Counted from the stretch's first letter, positions 49,648 to 59,975 are shown. The stretch: 64,000 nt of DNA from Oscillospiraceae bacterium (GCA_910575505.1 CAJTFK010000002.1:225354-289353); one strand, 5' to 3'. Translations and numbers: made by a program. Notes: generated by a model not told the origin, from the letters alone.

Positions 49648-50610
49648 ATGAACAAGCCTCAAGGCACGCTGGATAAACCGAAACTTACCTTCGCGCAAAA
49701 GTGCAAGACCATGCGGGGACAGCAGATCATCTGCACCATCGTGTTCCTGTTTGTCCCCCTGCTGCTGCTCTTTACCTTCACATACCTGCCGTTCTTTAAA
49801 ATGGTACAGTTCAGCTTCTACAACCGGGACTATCTCCGGGTCCGGTCTTTTGTAGGCCTGCGGAACTACATAGATGTTTTCACCCGCAGCGACTGCTTTC
49901 AGGCCCTGAAACTGAGCCTCTATTACATGGTGGGCTCCGTGTTCCAGATCAGCCTGGCCCTGCTCTTCGCTACCATTCTCAGCTTTAAGGTCCGGGGAAG
50001 CCGTTTCTTCCGGGGCGCGCTGTATTTCCCCCGTCTGATCTGCGGCATTGCTGTGGGCTTCATTTTCAAGTTCTTTTTGAACCCTGGCTTTGTGCTGGAT
50101 ACCCTGTTAGGCTGGATCGGCATTGCCAATACCCCCAACTGGCTGGAGAATCAGGCTATCAACAACATCGTCCTGGTCTGCTGCTCGCTGTGGAAGTACA
50201 TTGGACAGAACATTGTCCTCTTCATCGGGGGCATCGCTTCGGTAGACCCGGTGCTCTATGAGGCCGCCGACCTGGATGGAGCCAACGCCTGGCAGCGGTT
50301 CAAGAGCATTATCATCCCCTCCATCCGCACCATCGTGGTGCTGAACCTGATCCTCTCCATCTCCGGCGCGCTGTCCGTTTTCGAGATGCCCTATGTGGTC
50401 ACAAACGGAACGTTTGGCACCTCCACTTATTTCGTGGTCATGAACAAGCTGGCCCATACGGATATGAAAGTGGGCCTGGCCAGCGCCATGGCCGTGGTCC
50501 TGCTGGTGATTATCGTTTTGGTGACGGTCATCCAGAAGCTGGTAGAGAAGTGGCTGGATTACCGGGAGAACTGGCCCCATGATTACGGCACAAAGGAGGC
50601 GTCAAAATGA
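49648..50610 (+). CDS. ABC transporter permease, MalF-like
   Basis: A 320-residue permease with six TM segments (first at about 27-48, ICTIVFLFVPLLLLFTFTYL) and the conserved EAA loop EAADLDGANAWQRFKSIIIP that docks the ATPase. It overlaps the next permease gene by four bases (ATGA). It forms the membrane pore with the MalG-like subunit. Confidence 0.93.
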   Translation: MNKPQGTLDKPKLTFAQKCKTMRGQQIICTIVFLFVPLLLLFTFTYLPFFKMVQFSFYNRDYLRVRSFVGLRNYIDVFTRSDCFQALKLSLYYMVGSVFQISLALLFATILSFKVRGSRFFRGALYFPRLICGIAVGFIFKFFLNPGFVLDTLLGWIGIANTPNWLENQAINNIVLVCCSLWKYIGQNIVLFIGGIASVDPVLYEAADLDGANAWQRFKSIIIPSIRTIVVLNLILSISGALSVFEMPYVVTNGTFGTSTYFVVMNKLAHTDMKVGLASAMAVVLLVIIVLVTVIQKLVEKWLDYRENWPHDYGTKEASK

Positions 50611-51446
50611 ATAAGGGCAAAAAAATCGTTGTCAACGTCCTGAAATATGTTTTGCTGGTTTTCGCAGCTTTCGTGGCGCTGGTGCCCATTGTCTCCTGTG
50701 TCATCACAGCGTTCAAGAACGTAGAGGAATACCAGACCACCAACGTCATGGTCCTGCCCAAGAGCTGGCTGTATTTTGATAACTTTATCACCGCCTGGAA
50801 GCAGGCAGACCTTGGCAGCGCATTCCTGCACAGATTTCTGATCCTGATCTGCGTCCTGGTGGGCAGCGTTCTCATCAGTGCGATGCTGGCCTATGTGCTG
50901 AACCGGTTCCAGTTCACAGGCAACACCCTGATCCGAAATCTCTTTATGGTTGCCACCTTGATTCCTGGCATCGCCAGTCAGGTCACCGTTTATCAGATCA
51001 TGGACAGCCTGGGCCTGGTGAACTCCTTCCACGGCTACATCATCCTGATGCTGGGCACGGACGTCATCACCATTTACATCTTCCTGCAGTTCTTCGAGAA
51101 CCTACCGGTGACTCTGGACGAGTCCGCCATCATCGACGGCTGTTCCTACTTCGGCGCGTTCTTCCGCATCCTCTTTCCCCTGCTGAAGCCCGCCATCGTC
51201 ACCAGCGCCATTCTCAAGGGCGTCAGCACATACAACGAGTATTACATGGCCGGACTGTACCTTCAGGACAAGACCCGCCTCAATGTGGTCTCCACGTCCC
51301 TGTACGTGTTCACCGGCCCCATGGGGAGCCAGTACAACTATATCTGTGCCGGCGTCCTTATCACCATCATCCCGGCCCTCATCATCTTCCTGCTCTGCCA
51401 GGACCAGATCTACAGCGGCATGGCCGCCGGAGCGGTTAAGGGTTGA
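50607..51446 (+). CDS. ABC transporter permease, MalG-like
   Basis: A 279-residue permease with about six TM segments and an EAA-type loop DESAIIDGCSYFGAFFRILF. It is translationally coupled to the MalF-like gene. The sugar ABC ATPase (MsmK/UgpC type) is encoded further down the operon at 56355. Confidence 0.93.
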   Translation: MNKGKKIVVNVLKYVLLVFAAFVALVPIVSCVITAFKNVEEYQTTNVMVLPKSWLYFDNFITAWKQADLGSAFLHRFLILICVLVGSVLISAMLAYVLNRFQFTGNTLIRNLFMVATLIPGIASQVTVYQIMDSLGLVNSFHGYIILMLGTDVITIYIFLQFFENLPVTLDESAIIDGCSYFGAFFRILFPLLKPAIVTSAILKGVSTYNEYYMAGLYLQDKTRLNVVSTSLYVFTGPMGSQYNYICAGVLITIIPALIIFLLCQDQIYSGMAAGAVKG

Positions 51447-51528
51447 TGATGCCTCACCTCATTCCTCCCCGCCCGCCCGGCGCAGCCGGGCGGGAACAAG
51501 GGGGAATCTCAGAAAGGGAACTGACCAT

Positions 51529-52542
51529 ATGAGCAAACTGATTTGCCCTGCCCTGCCCAATATCCCCTGGCAGGACCGTCCCGCAGACTGCGCCGCGCCG
51601 GTGTGGCGCTATGCGGGAAACCCCGTCATTGGACGGAATCCCCTGCCGGGCGTGGCCCGAATTTTCAACAGCGCCGTGGCTCCCTACGAAGGTGCATACA
51701 TTGGCGTCTTCCGGGGGGAGCAGACCAACGGCGTCCCCTATATCTACCTGGGCCGCAGCGCCGACGGCATCTGTTGGACCTTTGACCCGGAAAAGATTCA
51801 TTTTGTGGACCGGGACGGAAACCCCGCCCAGCCGGTCTACGCCTACGACCCCCGGCTGGTGAAGGTGGAGGACGCCTATTACGTCATCTGGTGCCAGGAC
51901 TTCTACGGCGCGTCCATCGGCATGGCGGAGACACGGGATTTCAAGACCTTCACCCGCCTGGAAAACCCCTTTATTCCCTTCAACCGCAACGCCGTCCTTT
52001 TCCCCCGGAAGATCGGCGGCCTGTACACCATGCTTTCCCGGCCCTCCGACTCCGGCCACACCCCCTTCGGGGACATCTTTCTCAGCCAGAGTCCGGACCT
52101 GGAGTTCTGGGGCCGCCACCGCCACGTCCTGGGCAAGAGCGGCAACTGGTGGGAGAACGTGAAAACCGGCGGCGGCGCGGCCCCTATCGAGACGGATGAG
52201 GGCTGGCTGCTCTTCTACCACGGTGTCACGGGAACCTGCAACGGCTATGTCTATTCCATCGGCGGCGCGATCCTGGACCGGGAGGAGCCCGGCAGGGTTC
52301 TCCATCGCTGCAAAAACTTCCTGCTGACGCCGGAGGAATGGTATGAAGAGCGGGGATTTGTGCCCAATGTCTGCTTTCCCTGCGCCGCCCTGGCCGACGG
52401 GGACACCGGACGCATCGCCCTGTATTACGGCTGTGCCGACAGCTATGTGGGTTTGGCCTTTACGACGGCGGAGGAAATCACAGCCTATATCAAGTCCAAC
52501 AGTGAAACCAGCGAGACGGACCGCGAGGCCGGTATTCGTTAA
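51529..52542 (+). CDS. GH130 mannooligosaccharide phosphorylase-like enzyme
   Basis: GH130 enzymes phosphorolyse beta-1,4-mannosides to mannose 1-phosphate. The 337-residue protein has a five-bladed beta-propeller with NPVIGRNPLPGVARIFNSAV, the catalytic-Asp block YAYDPRLVKVEDAYYVIWCQ, and TGGGAAPIETDEGWLLFYHG. It resembles the GH130_2 mannooligosaccharide phosphorylases, shorter than the second copy at 53733. No signal peptide, so it is cytoplasmic. The start at 51529 has AGAAAGGGA upstream. Confidence 0.88.
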   Translation: MSKLICPALPNIPWQDRPADCAAPVWRYAGNPVIGRNPLPGVARIFNSAVAPYEGAYIGVFRGEQTNGVPYIYLGRSADGICWTFDPEKIHFVDRDGNPAQPVYAYDPRLVKVEDAYYVIWCQDFYGASIGMAETRDFKTFTRLENPFIPFNRNAVLFPRKIGGLYTMLSRPSDSGHTPFGDIFLSQSPDLEFWGRHRHVLGKSGNWWENVKTGGGAAPIETDEGWLLFYHGVTGTCNGYVYSIGGAILDREEPGRVLHRCKNFLLTPEEWYEERGFVPNVCFPCAALADGDTGRIALYYGCADSYVGLAFTTAEEITAYIKSNSETSETDREAGIR

Positions 52543-52561
52543 AAGAAAGGGGAGATTACCC

Positions 52562-53746
52562 ATGCAGCGTATTGCCGCAGCTGCGGAGGAAATGCTCCGA
52601 GACCGGCTGATCCCTTTTTGGAAAGCCCTGCAGGATCAAGGATACGGCGGATATTACGGCTATATGGACTTCGACCACCGCCTGGACAAAAAAGCGGAAA
52701 AGGGCTGTATCCTCAACAGCCGGATTCTCTGGTTTTTTGCCGAGGCCGCGCACACGCTTCAGGACGGCTCACTCCTTCCATACGCCCGTCACGCCTATGA
52801 GTTCCTGCGGGAAAAATGCGTGGACCGGGAGTACGGCGGTGTCTACTGGTCCCTGACCTATGACGGAAAGCCTCTGGACGAGACGAAGCACACCTACAAT
52901 CAGGCTTTTGCCGTCTATGCCCTCAGCGCGTACTTCCGCCTGACCGGAGACAGAGAGGCCCTGGCCTTGGCCGGGGGGCTGTTCCGCATAATTGAAGAGC
53001 GCTGTACCGATGAGGGCGGATATCTGGAGGCGTTTACCCGGGACTTCCGTCCGGCCTCCAACGAGAAGCTGTCGGAAAACGGCGTGCTAGCGGAGCGGAC
53101 CATGAACACCCTGCTCCACGTCTTCGAGGGCTATTCCGGCCTCTATCAGGCGTGCGGGGACCCGGCGGCGGCGGCCGCCATGAAGCGGATTCTGGAGCTT
53201 TACGCCGGAAAGGTCTACAACCCCGAAAAGCGCCGGCAGGAGGTCTTCTTCGACCGGGAGTACCGCTCCCTCATCGACCTGACCAGCTACGGCCATGACA
53301 TCGAATCCAGCTGGCTCATGGATCGGGGCTGCGGCCTCTTGGACGATCCGGCGCTGAGGAAGCGGATTTCCGCCGTCAACAGCGAACTGGCGGACAGTGT
53401 CCTCAAAACCGCCTTTGACGGCCATTCCCTGGCCAACGAGTGCGAGCGGGGCGCAGTGGATGGTTCCCGGATCTGGTGGGTCCAGGCGGAAGCTCTGCTG
53501 TGCTTTGTCAACGAGTTTGCCAAGCGCCCGGACCGGGTGGAGTTCCGGGAGGCCGCCGCGGAGCTCTGGCGGTATATCAGGGAGAAGCTGGAGGACCGGC
53601 GCCCCGGCGGGGAGTGGTTCTGGAGGCTGGATGAAACCGGCGTGCCGGATTCCGCCAAACCCACGGTGGAGCCGTGGAAATGCCCGTATCACAACGGGCG
53701 GATGTGTATGGAACTGATCAGGAGGGACCCCGATGTCTATGTCTGA
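52562..53746 (+). CDS. Cellobiose/mannobiose 2-epimerase
   Basis: An (alpha/alpha)6-barrel sugar epimerase of the N-acylglucosamine 2-epimerase family, 394 residues. It has [69 protein letters not shown] (conserved His) and [15 protein letters not shown] with the catalytic His residues in place. In the mannan pathway it converts beta-1,4-mannobiose to mannosylglucose. It overlaps the downstream GH130 gene by 14 bases, which fits the substrate hand-off. Confidence 0.9.
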   Translation: MQRIAAAAEEMLRDRLIPFWKALQDQGYGGYYGYMDFDHRLDKKAEKGCILNSRILWFFAEAAHTLQDGSLLPYARHAYEFLREKCVDREYGGVYWSLTYDGKPLDETKHTYNQAFAVYALSAYFRLTGDREALALAGGLFRIIEERCTDEGGYLEAFTRDFRPASNEKLSENGVLAERTMNTLLHVFEGYSGLYQACGDPAAAAAMKRILELYAGKVYNPEKRRQEVFFDREYRSLIDLTSYGHDIESSWLMDRGCGLLDDPALRKRISAVNSELADSVLKTAFDGHSLANECERGAVDGSRIWWVQAEALLCFVNEFAKRPDRVEFREAAAELWRYIREKLEDRRPGGEWFWRLDETGVPDSAKPTVEPWKCPYHNGRMCMELIRRDPDVYV

Positions 53747-54908
53747 AATTGCCTTCGCCCGGGAGAGAGCCCGGTACGAGGCCCTGGTGACCCGGAAAAA
53801 TAAGCCTGCGGACTTTTATAACGGGATTTACACCCGCTGGGAGAACCCGGTGCTGACCCGAGACCACGCGCCTCTGATCTGGCGCTATGACTTGAATCCG
53901 GAAACCAACCCCTATTTCATGGAGCGGCTGGGCGTCAACGCCGTGTTCAACGCAGGAGCCATCAAGCTGAACGGCAGATACTGTCTGGTGGCCCGGGTGG
54001 AGGGCGGCGACCGGAAGAGCTTTTTCGCCGTGGCGGAAAGCGAGAGCCCTGTGGACGGCTTCCGCTTCCGGGACTATCCCATTCAGCTCCCGGACACCTG
54101 CCCCGAAGAGGTCAACGTCTACGATATGCGTCTGACGCAGCATGAGGACGGCTGGATCTACGGCGTATTCTGCTCCGAGAGCAAGGACCCGGAGAATCCC
54201 GACCTCTCCGCCGCCGTGGCGGAGGCAGGCATCGTCCGTACCAAGGACCTGACAACCTGGGAGCGTCTGCCCAATCTGGTGACGAAGGAAAGTCCCCAGC
54301 AGCGCAACGTCTGCCTTCTGCCGGAGTTCGTGGACGGGAAGTACGCCTTCTTCACCCGGCCAATGGACGGCTTCATCGACACAGGGTCCGGCGGGGGAAT
54401 CGGCTTCGGCCTCTGTGAGGATATTACCCGTCCCGTCATTGAACATGAACGCATCACCAGCCGCCGGAAATACCATACCATTACCGAGGCCAAAAACGGC
54501 GCGGGAGCCGTTCCCATCAGAACCGAACAGGGCTGGCTCCACATCGCCCACGGCGTGCGGAATACGGCGGCAGGGCTGCGGTATGTAGTCTACGTCTTCC
54601 TGACCGCCCTGGACGACCCGGCCCGGGTCATCGCGGAGCCCTCCGGCTTCCTGATCGCCCCCCGGGAGGGGGAACGGACCGGCGATGTGAGCAATGTCGT
54701 GTTTACGAACGGAGCGATTGCGGACGCAGACGGAGCTCTGTATATTTACTATGCGTCCTCCGATACCCGCCTCCATGTGGCCTCCACCACCGTGGAGCGA
54801 ATGGTGGACTATGCACTGAACACGCCGCCGGACCCCATGCAGAGCGCGGACTGTGTCAAACAGTGGTGCGAACTGATTGACAGGAATCTGGCCTGTCTGG
54901 CAAAATAG
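53733..54908 (+). CDS. GH130 mannosylglucose phosphorylase-like enzyme
   Basis: A 391-residue GH130_1-type enzyme that would split 4-O-beta-D-mannosyl-D-glucose into mannose 1-phosphate and glucose. It has [20 protein letters not shown], the catalytic Asp in [38 protein letters not shown] and [20 protein letters not shown]. It pairs with the upstream epimerase (14-base overlap). The two GH130 copies of the locus probably divide longer and short substrates. Confidence 0.9.
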   Translation: MSMSEIAFARERARYEALVTRKNKPADFYNGIYTRWENPVLTRDHAPLIWRYDLNPETNPYFMERLGVNAVFNAGAIKLNGRYCLVARVEGGDRKSFFAVAESESPVDGFRFRDYPIQLPDTCPEEVNVYDMRLTQHEDGWIYGVFCSESKDPENPDLSAAVAEAGIVRTKDLTTWERLPNLVTKESPQQRNVCLLPEFVDGKYAFFTRPMDGFIDTGSGGGIGFGLCEDITRPVIEHERITSRRKYHTITEAKNGAGAVPIRTEQGWLHIAHGVRNTAAGLRYVVYVFLTALDDPARVIAEPSGFLIAPREGERTGDVSNVVFTNGAIADADGALYIYYASSDTRLHVASTTVERMVDYALNTPPDPMQSADCVKQWCELIDRNLACLAK

Positions 54909-54943
54909 GGATAAAGCGTATCTTTGCGGAGGAGGAACCGGCT

Positions 54944-55591
54944 ATGGTGGAACGAGGATATTGGCAGGACCCAAGCCTGACCCCGAAGCAGCGCCGGGAC
55001 AACTGGTGGCGCTATCACTGGCTCCATGTGCTGTGTGCCGTGCTGGCGGTCATCGCCCTGACCGGCGTTATTTGGGAGCGGGCCTCCCGGGAATCCTGCG
55101 ACTGCTCTGTGGCCCTGGTGACCCGCTATGCGGCAGCACCCGGCGAAATCGCCTCTCTGCGATCTGCACTGGAGGCGGTTTGTCCCGACATTGACGGAGA
55201 CGGGGAGGTCCATGTGGCCGTCAATGCCATCCAGATCGACTATACCTCCACCGCCCTGGATGACGCGGCCATCCAGGTGATGACGGCCAACGTGGATAAA
55301 CTGAATTCTGACTTTTACACCCGGCAGAGCGGAATCTTCCTGCTGGATGATCCGGAGAATTTCCAGGCCAGCCACGGGGCCCTTGCCTATCTGGACGGCG
55401 CCCTTCCTCCGGAGGGGGCCACGGACTGGGAGAACATAACCATTCCCTGGGAAGACTGGTCCGGAAGCGGGACGGTGGAGCTGGTCAACTGCCAGGCGGA
55501 CCGGCTCTGGTTTGCCCGGAGAATCCGGACCGGTCCGAAGGATGAAAAGGCCTTCGCCGGTGAACAGATTCTATGGGACAGGATGTTTTGA
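54944..55591 (+). CDS. Single-pass membrane protein of unknown function in the mannan operon
   Basis: A 215-residue protein I do not recognise. One TM helix near the N terminus (LHVLCAVLAVIALTGVIW, about 27-45) is followed by an extracytoplasmic acidic domain (VCPDIDGDGEVHVAVNAIQI). The N terminus QRRDNWWRYHW is basic/aromatic and faces the cytoplasm. It has its own ribosome site. Its position between the phosphorylase and the transporter ATPase suggests a transport-associated role, but this is only context. Confidence 0.6.
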   Translation: MVERGYWQDPSLTPKQRRDNWWRYHWLHVLCAVLAVIALTGVIWERASRESCDCSVALVTRYAAAPGEIASLRSALEAVCPDIDGDGEVHVAVNAIQIDYTSTALDDAAIQVMTANVDKLNSDFYTRQSGIFLLDDPENFQASHGALAYLDGALPPEGATDWENITIPWEDWSGSGTVELVNCQADRLWFARRIRTGPKDEKAFAGEQILWDRMF

Positions 55592-55606
55592 GAGAGGAGC
55601 GGGCAT

Positions 55607-56353
55607 ATGGGATTTCTGCCGAACCACGAAAACGCGCCCGAGCGGGACCAGCCCCGAAAAACGGGCTTTCTCCGCCTGTGGGAGACCCTGAGCCGGGATT
55701 TCTGGGACCTGCTCCGGGCGGGGTTCCTGGCGCTGCTGGGATGTGTTCCCTTTCTCCTGGGGCCGGCGTACAGCCTTGCCTCCCACGTGCTGGTATACGC
55801 CCCCATATTCGGTCTGCTGGGCGGAGCCCTGGCGGGCCCGGAGCTCTGCGCTCTGGCGGACACGGTGCTGCGGGGCCTGCGGGACGAGCCGGGCTTCTGG
55901 TGGAGGACCTACCGCCGGGCCTGGGTCCGGAGCGCCGGGGCGTCCCTTCTGCCGGGGGCTCTGGGCGGAGGAGTGCTGTCCACCCAGGTGTTTTTCCTGT
56001 TTCATGCCGGCGCGCTTCACATCAGCCTGGCTGTGGGAGCCGCCCTGGCGGCGGGCATTCTGGTGGTGCTGGCGCTGTCCCTCTACCTCTGGCCCCAGCT
56101 GGCCCTGATGGAGCTGTCCTTTTCCCGGCTGGTGAAAAATTCCGCCCTGCTGTTTATCGGGCAGCTGCCCCGCAGCCTGGCCGCCCTGGCCATTCTGACG
56201 CTTTATCTCGGCCTGACGGCGCGGTTTTTTCTGCTGGCAGTGACGCTGCTGCCGGTTACCAACCTCTGGCTGCCGGTTTTGCCGGCGCTGTTCCTGATCT
56301 ATCCCGGCATCAATGAAAATTTCCAGATTGAAGAGAAATTAGGAGGAACTTGA
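55607..56353 (+). CDS. YesL/DUF624-like multi-pass membrane protein
   Basis: A 248-residue protein with about five hydrophobic segments ([20 protein letters not shown] and [20 protein letters not shown] are two of them). It resembles YesL/DUF624 proteins, which often lie in sugar-uptake operons; this similarity is modest. The gene is 16 bases after the previous one and 1 base before the ABC ATPase gene, so it is in the operon. Confidence 0.5.
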   Translation: MGFLPNHENAPERDQPRKTGFLRLWETLSRDFWDLLRAGFLALLGCVPFLLGPAYSLASHVLVYAPIFGLLGGALAGPELCALADTVLRGLRDEPGFWWRTYRRAWVRSAGASLLPGALGGGVLSTQVFFLFHAGALHISLAVGAALAAGILVVLALSLYLWPQLALMELSFSRLVKNSALLFIGQLPRSLAALAILTLYLGLTARFFLLAVTLLPVTNLWLPVLPALFLIYPGINENFQIEEKLGGT

Positions 56354-56354
56354 T

Positions 56355-57590
56355 ATGTCTACCCTGAGTCTAAAGGGCATTACGAAGATTTATCCCCACA
56401 GCGGCGGGCAGAAGAAATCCAGGAAAAAGGGCGGAGAGAAGAAGACGAACCTCCAGGTGACAGACCAGGGCGTGGTGGCGGTGCAGACGTTCAATCTGGA
56501 CATAGCCGACAAGGAGTTCATCGTCCTGGTGGGCCCCTCCGGCTGCGGCAAGTCCACCACTCTCCGCATGGTTGCCGGATTGGAGGAAATCTCCGGCGGC
56601 GAGCTGTACATCGACGGAAAGCTCATGAACGACGTGGAACCGAAAAACCGGGACATCGCCATGGTTTTCCAGTCCTACGCCCTGTATCCCCATATGACGG
56701 TCTATGAGAATATGGCCTTCCCCCTGAAGCTCCGCAAGGTGGATAAGGGCGAGATCGACAGGCGCGTCAAGGAGGCCGCGGCGATTCTGGATATCACCCA
56801 GTACCTGGACCGCAAGCCCAAGGCCCTCTCTGGCGGCCAGCGCCAGCGGGTGGCCATCGGCCGCGCCATCGTCCGGGAGCCCAAGGTCCTGCTGATGGAT
56901 GAGCCCCTTTCCAACCTGGACGCAAAGCTCCGCAACCAGATGCGCGCCGAGATTCTCAAGCTGCGCCAGAAAATCAACACCACATTCATGTACGTCACCC
57001 ATGACCAGACGGAGGCCATGACCCTGGGTGACCGGATCGTCATCATGAAGGACGGCTTCATCCAGCAGATCGGCACGCCCCAGGAGGTCTTTGACCACCC
57101 CGCCAACCTCTTTGTGGCCGGCTTCATCGGCACGCCTCAGATGAACTGCTTCGACGCCAGGCTGGAGAAGGCCGGCGGCAGGTACACCGTATCTGTGGGC
57201 GGTGTCAGCGTGGAGCTGTCCGAGGAGAAGCAGAGAAACCTGGCGGCCCAGAGCGTGCAGCCCCAGGACATCACCCTGGGCGTACGGCCCAGCCACATGA
57301 TCCTGGTGAAGAAGCCGGGCAACACCTTGGACGCCGCGGTGGAGGTATCCGAGATGATGGGCAGCGAGGTCCACTTCCACGCCAATGCCCAGGGGAAGGA
57401 CGTGGTGGTCATTGTCCCCACCATGAATGAGAAAGGGGAGCACATCGACTCCTTCCACCCCGGCGATACCCTGAACCTGTCCTTCAGCGGCAACGTCTGC
57501 CATGTCTTTGGCAAGGACGGGAAGAACCTGGAGTTCTGCAACGGGAAAAGGGGACGCGGCCGCGTCCCCTTTCTGGTATTTTGGAGGTGA
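56355..57590 (+). CDS. ABC sugar transporter ATPase (MsmK/UgpC family)
   Basis: This 411-residue ATPase energises the sugar importer. Walker A is [21 protein letters not shown]-loop [15 protein letters not shown], signature [16 protein letters not shown], Walker [17 protein letters not shown] and the switch His in [11 protein letters not shown]. The C-terminal TOBE-like regulatory domain follows ([10 protein letters not shown]). The frame continues past the usual family end (NLEF) through a 26-bp palindrome (57547-57572), adding about 17 residues ([16 protein letters not shown] then R). Internal insert after residue 15 ([16 protein letters not shown]) is basic. Confidence 0.93.
   Translation: MSTLSLKGITKIYPHSGGQKKSRKKGGEKKTNLQVTDQGVVAVQTFNLDIADKEFIVLVGPSGCGKSTTLRMVAGLEEISGGELYIDGKLMNDVEPKNRDIAMVFQSYALYPHMTVYENMAFPLKLRKVDKGEIDRRVKEAAAILDITQYLDRKPKALSGGQRQRVAIGRAIVREPKVLLMDEPLSNLDAKLRNQMRAEILKLRQKINTTFMYVTHDQTEAMTLGDRIVIMKDGFIQQIGTPQEVFDHPANLFVAGFIGTPQMNCFDARLEKAGGRYTVSVGGVSVELSEEKQRNLAAQSVQPQDITLGVRPSHMILVKKPGNTLDAAVEVSEMMGSEVHFHANAQGKDVVVIVPTMNEKGEHIDSFHPGDTLNLSFSGNVCHVFGKDGKNLEFCNGKRGRGRVPFLVFWR
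57547..57572. terminator. Perfect palindrome at the 3' end of the ATPase gene
   Basis: AAAGGGGACGCGG and its reverse complement CCGCGTCCCCTTT abut to form a 13-bp perfect stem ending in TTTCT. It looks like an intrinsic terminator that has been absorbed into the coding sequence, and may partly terminate ahead of the ManA-ROK gene. Confidence 0.55.
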
Positions 57591-57596
57591 CCTCAA

Positions 57597-59429
57597 ATGA
57601 GCGTCTTAAAGTTAAAGCCCTGCTGCAAGGACTATATCTGGGGCGGGCGGCGGCTGGCGGAGGAATACGGCATTGCGTCCGATAAGGACATTCTGGCGGA
57701 AGCCTGGGTGCTCTCCTGCCATCCGGACGGGCCTTCCGTCATTGTCAATGGCCCGGATCAGGGAAAAACGCTGACTCAATATATCCGGGAAACCGGCGTC
57801 CAGGCGCTTGGAACCCATTGCCGGCGGTTCCGGGATTTCCCGATCCTGGTCAAGTTCATTGACGCCAAGCAGAATCTGTCGGTTCAGGTGCATCCCGGCA
57901 ACCGCTACGCCCTGGCCGAGGAGCACCAGTACGGCAAAACGGAAATGTGGTATGTGATGGACGCCGGGCCCAGCGCCTTCCTGTATTACGGCTTCAAACG
58001 GGAGGTAAGCAAGGAGGAATTTGCCCGGCGGATCCAGGAGGACACCCTGTTGGAGGTCCTCAACGCTGTTCCTGTCCAAAAGGGGGATGTACTGTTCATT
58101 GAGGCGGGTACCATCCACGCCATCGGCGCCGGCATCCTGATTGCGGAAATTCAGCAGAACTCCAACGTGACCTACCGTGTCTATGACTATGGCCGGGTGG
58201 GCAAGGACGGGAAAAAGCGGGACCTGCACATCGAAAAGGCCCTGGCCGTCACAAACCGGGTCCCCATCCTGCGCAGCGGCAGAAGCTATCCCCATGTGGC
58301 GGACTGCGACTACTTTACCGTGGACAGGCTGAACCTGGACGGCAGCGTCTTGCGTAAGGTGGAGGGCTCCGTGGGGGAGGAGTCCTTTGTCAGCATCCTG
58401 ATTTTGAACGGAAGCGGAACAATTGTCTGCGGCGGCGAATCCGTTTCCTACCGGAAGGGCGACAGCTTTTTCCTGCCCGCCGGCAGCGGCGCCTACACGG
58501 TGGAGGGCAGCTGCGACGCGCTGATTACCTCCATCCGCGACAAAGGGAATATGGTGCGGGCGGGGATCGACATCGGCGGCCGGTACACCAAGGTGGGACT
58601 GGTGGACGAGGAGCAGCGCTTTCTCGCCTACCGGGAGCTGCCCTTCGACCCGGCGTCCCCGCCGGAGAAGGCCGTCCGGGACGCGGGCAGCATGGTGCTG
58701 GCTCTGCTGGCGGAAAACCGCATCGACCTGGACCTGTGCGCCAATGCGGGGGTGGGAGTGGCCGGAATCGTAGAGGACGGCGTTGTCAAATACTCCAACA
58801 ATATTGGCTGGAAGAATGTTCCCGTGGCGGCCCTGCTGGCGGAGCAGCTGCCCATTCCCATCCATGTGGCAAACAACGCCGACTGCGCCGTCCTGGGGGA
58901 GATGGCCGCCGGCGCGGCAAAGGGCTGTCAGGACGTTCTGCTGCTGACCGTGGGGCGCGGCGTGGGCAGCGGCCTAGTGCACAACGGCCAGCTGTACGAC
59001 GGCGCGGAGTTTGGCCATATGGTCACTGAGGAGGACGGGCGGTCCTGCTCCTGCGGCCGCTGCGGCTGTCTGGAGGCATATGTTTCCGTCACCGCCCTGC
59101 GGAAGGAGACGAAGGAAAAGCTGGGGACGCCCATGGAGTGGGAGGAGCTGTGGAGCGCTGCCCAGGCGGGCAATGAGACGGCAGGAAAGCTGGCGGAGGC
59201 CTACATCCGCCGCCTGAGCACCGGCGTGGTGAATCTGGTCAACATCCTCCACCCGCAAATGGTGGTCATCGGCGGAAACCTGGCCGCTTATGGCGAGACG
59301 TGGCTGGAGCCTCTGAAAGAGAGCGTCCGGAACAAGTCTTTTGGAGGAAAGCACTCGTCCATGCCGGAGGTCAGAGCAGGGCTCCTGGGACGGAAGGCGG
59401 GAACCCTGGGCGCGGCCAATCTGGTTTGA
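57597..59429 (+). CDS. Mannose-6-phosphate isomerase fused to a ROK-family sugar kinase
   Basis: A 610-residue two-enzyme fusion. Residues 1-315 are a type I ManA: PCCKDYIWGGRRLAEEYGIA, the zinc-site block KFIDAKQNLSVQVHPGNRYA, FIEAGTIHAIGAGILIAEIQ and the C-terminal cupin. From about residue 320 a complete ROK kinase follows: VRAGIDIGGRYTKVGLVDEE (phosphate loop), GVGVAGIVEDG, HVANNADCAVLGEM and the zinc motif CSCGRCGCLEAYVS. Both catalytic sites look intact. Products are fructose 6-phosphate (from mannose 6-phosphate) and glucose or mannose 6-phosphate, which close the mannan pathway. Confidence 0.92.
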   Translation: MSVLKLKPCCKDYIWGGRRLAEEYGIASDKDILAEAWVLSCHPDGPSVIVNGPDQGKTLTQYIRETGVQALGTHCRRFRDFPILVKFIDAKQNLSVQVHPGNRYALAEEHQYGKTEMWYVMDAGPSAFLYYGFKREVSKEEFARRIQEDTLLEVLNAVPVQKGDVLFIEAGTIHAIGAGILIAEIQQNSNVTYRVYDYGRVGKDGKKRDLHIEKALAVTNRVPILRSGRSYPHVADCDYFTVDRLNLDGSVLRKVEGSVGEESFVSILILNGSGTIVCGGESVSYRKGDSFFLPAGSGAYTVEGSCDALITSIRDKGNMVRAGIDIGGRYTKVGLVDEEQRFLAYRELPFDPASPPEKAVRDAGSMVLALLAENRIDLDLCANAGVGVAGIVEDGVVKYSNNIGWKNVPVAALLAEQLPIPIHVANNADCAVLGEMAAGAAKGCQDVLLLTVGRGVGSGLVHNGQLYDGAEFGHMVTEEDGRSCSCGRCGCLEAYVSVTALRKETKEKLGTPMEWEELWSAAQAGNETAGKLAEAYIRRLSTGVVNLVNILHPQMVVIGGNLAAYGETWLEPLKESVRNKSFGGKHSSMPEVRAGLLGRKAGTLGAANLV

Positions 59430-59485
59430 CAGGGTGGAAAGGCGGTCTCTTATGAGGATGGAATCAAACGGCTGAAAAACATGAA

Positions 59486-59974
59486 ATGAGGCTCCGGCGC
59501 CAGGCGGAGAAAAAGAACCTTGCGCTGGCTGCGGAGTATAAGGGCGCGATAGCCGAATATATCAATCTGCATCCATCCTCCGGAAACGGGCCTCTTGCAG
59601 GTCGGGGATGTCCTGACATTGTAGATTTGGGCGTGCCGGAACAGGATCGAAGAAGCGGCGTTGGAACCAAACCGATGGACATTGCGGAGCAAACCGCCTC
59701 GGATTACTCCGATACGGTTTATCTCCGTGCCGGGCTGCACAGCGGATACGGAAGCGCGCAGAGAAAGCATGTGAAACGCGGGCATCTTCCGGACGGAAGC
59801 GGCGCCTGGTATTGCGATGAGATTTGTCCGCAGTATGCGGATTGCCGCAATGGCGGCGATCTGTTTTTGCATGTGTTGAAAGTATCAGGCTGGGGCTCCA
59901 CGCTCTTCTCAGACTATCGGACAATGAACTTGGAGAATCCGGAATCATCAGTGCGAAACGCAGGGGGAAAATGA
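59486..59974 (+). CDS. Hypothetical protein, uncertain
   Basis: A 162-residue frame I do not recognise. It begins MRLRRQAEKKNLALAAEYKG and has Cys-containing KRGHLPDGSGAWYCDEICPQ and YADCRNGGDLF near the C terminus. The stop is one base before the CE17-like start, but it lacks a clear ribosome site. It may be a real small gene or the relic of one; 59430-59485 is non-coding. Confidence 0.35.
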   Translation: MRLRRQAEKKNLALAAEYKGAIAEYINLHPSSGNGPLAGRGCPDIVDLGVPEQDRRSGVGTKPMDIAEQTASDYSDTVYLRAGLHSGYGSAQRKHVKRGHLPDGSGAWYCDEICPQYADCRNGGDLFLHVLKVSGWGSTLFSDYRTMNLENPESSVRNAGGK

Positions 59975-59975
59975 A

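Noticed and set aside
53733..53746. 14-base overlap between the epimerase and GH130 genes as an assembly error
   Set aside because: Both frames are intact to their family ends, the start has good context, and such overlaps are normal in coupled operons.
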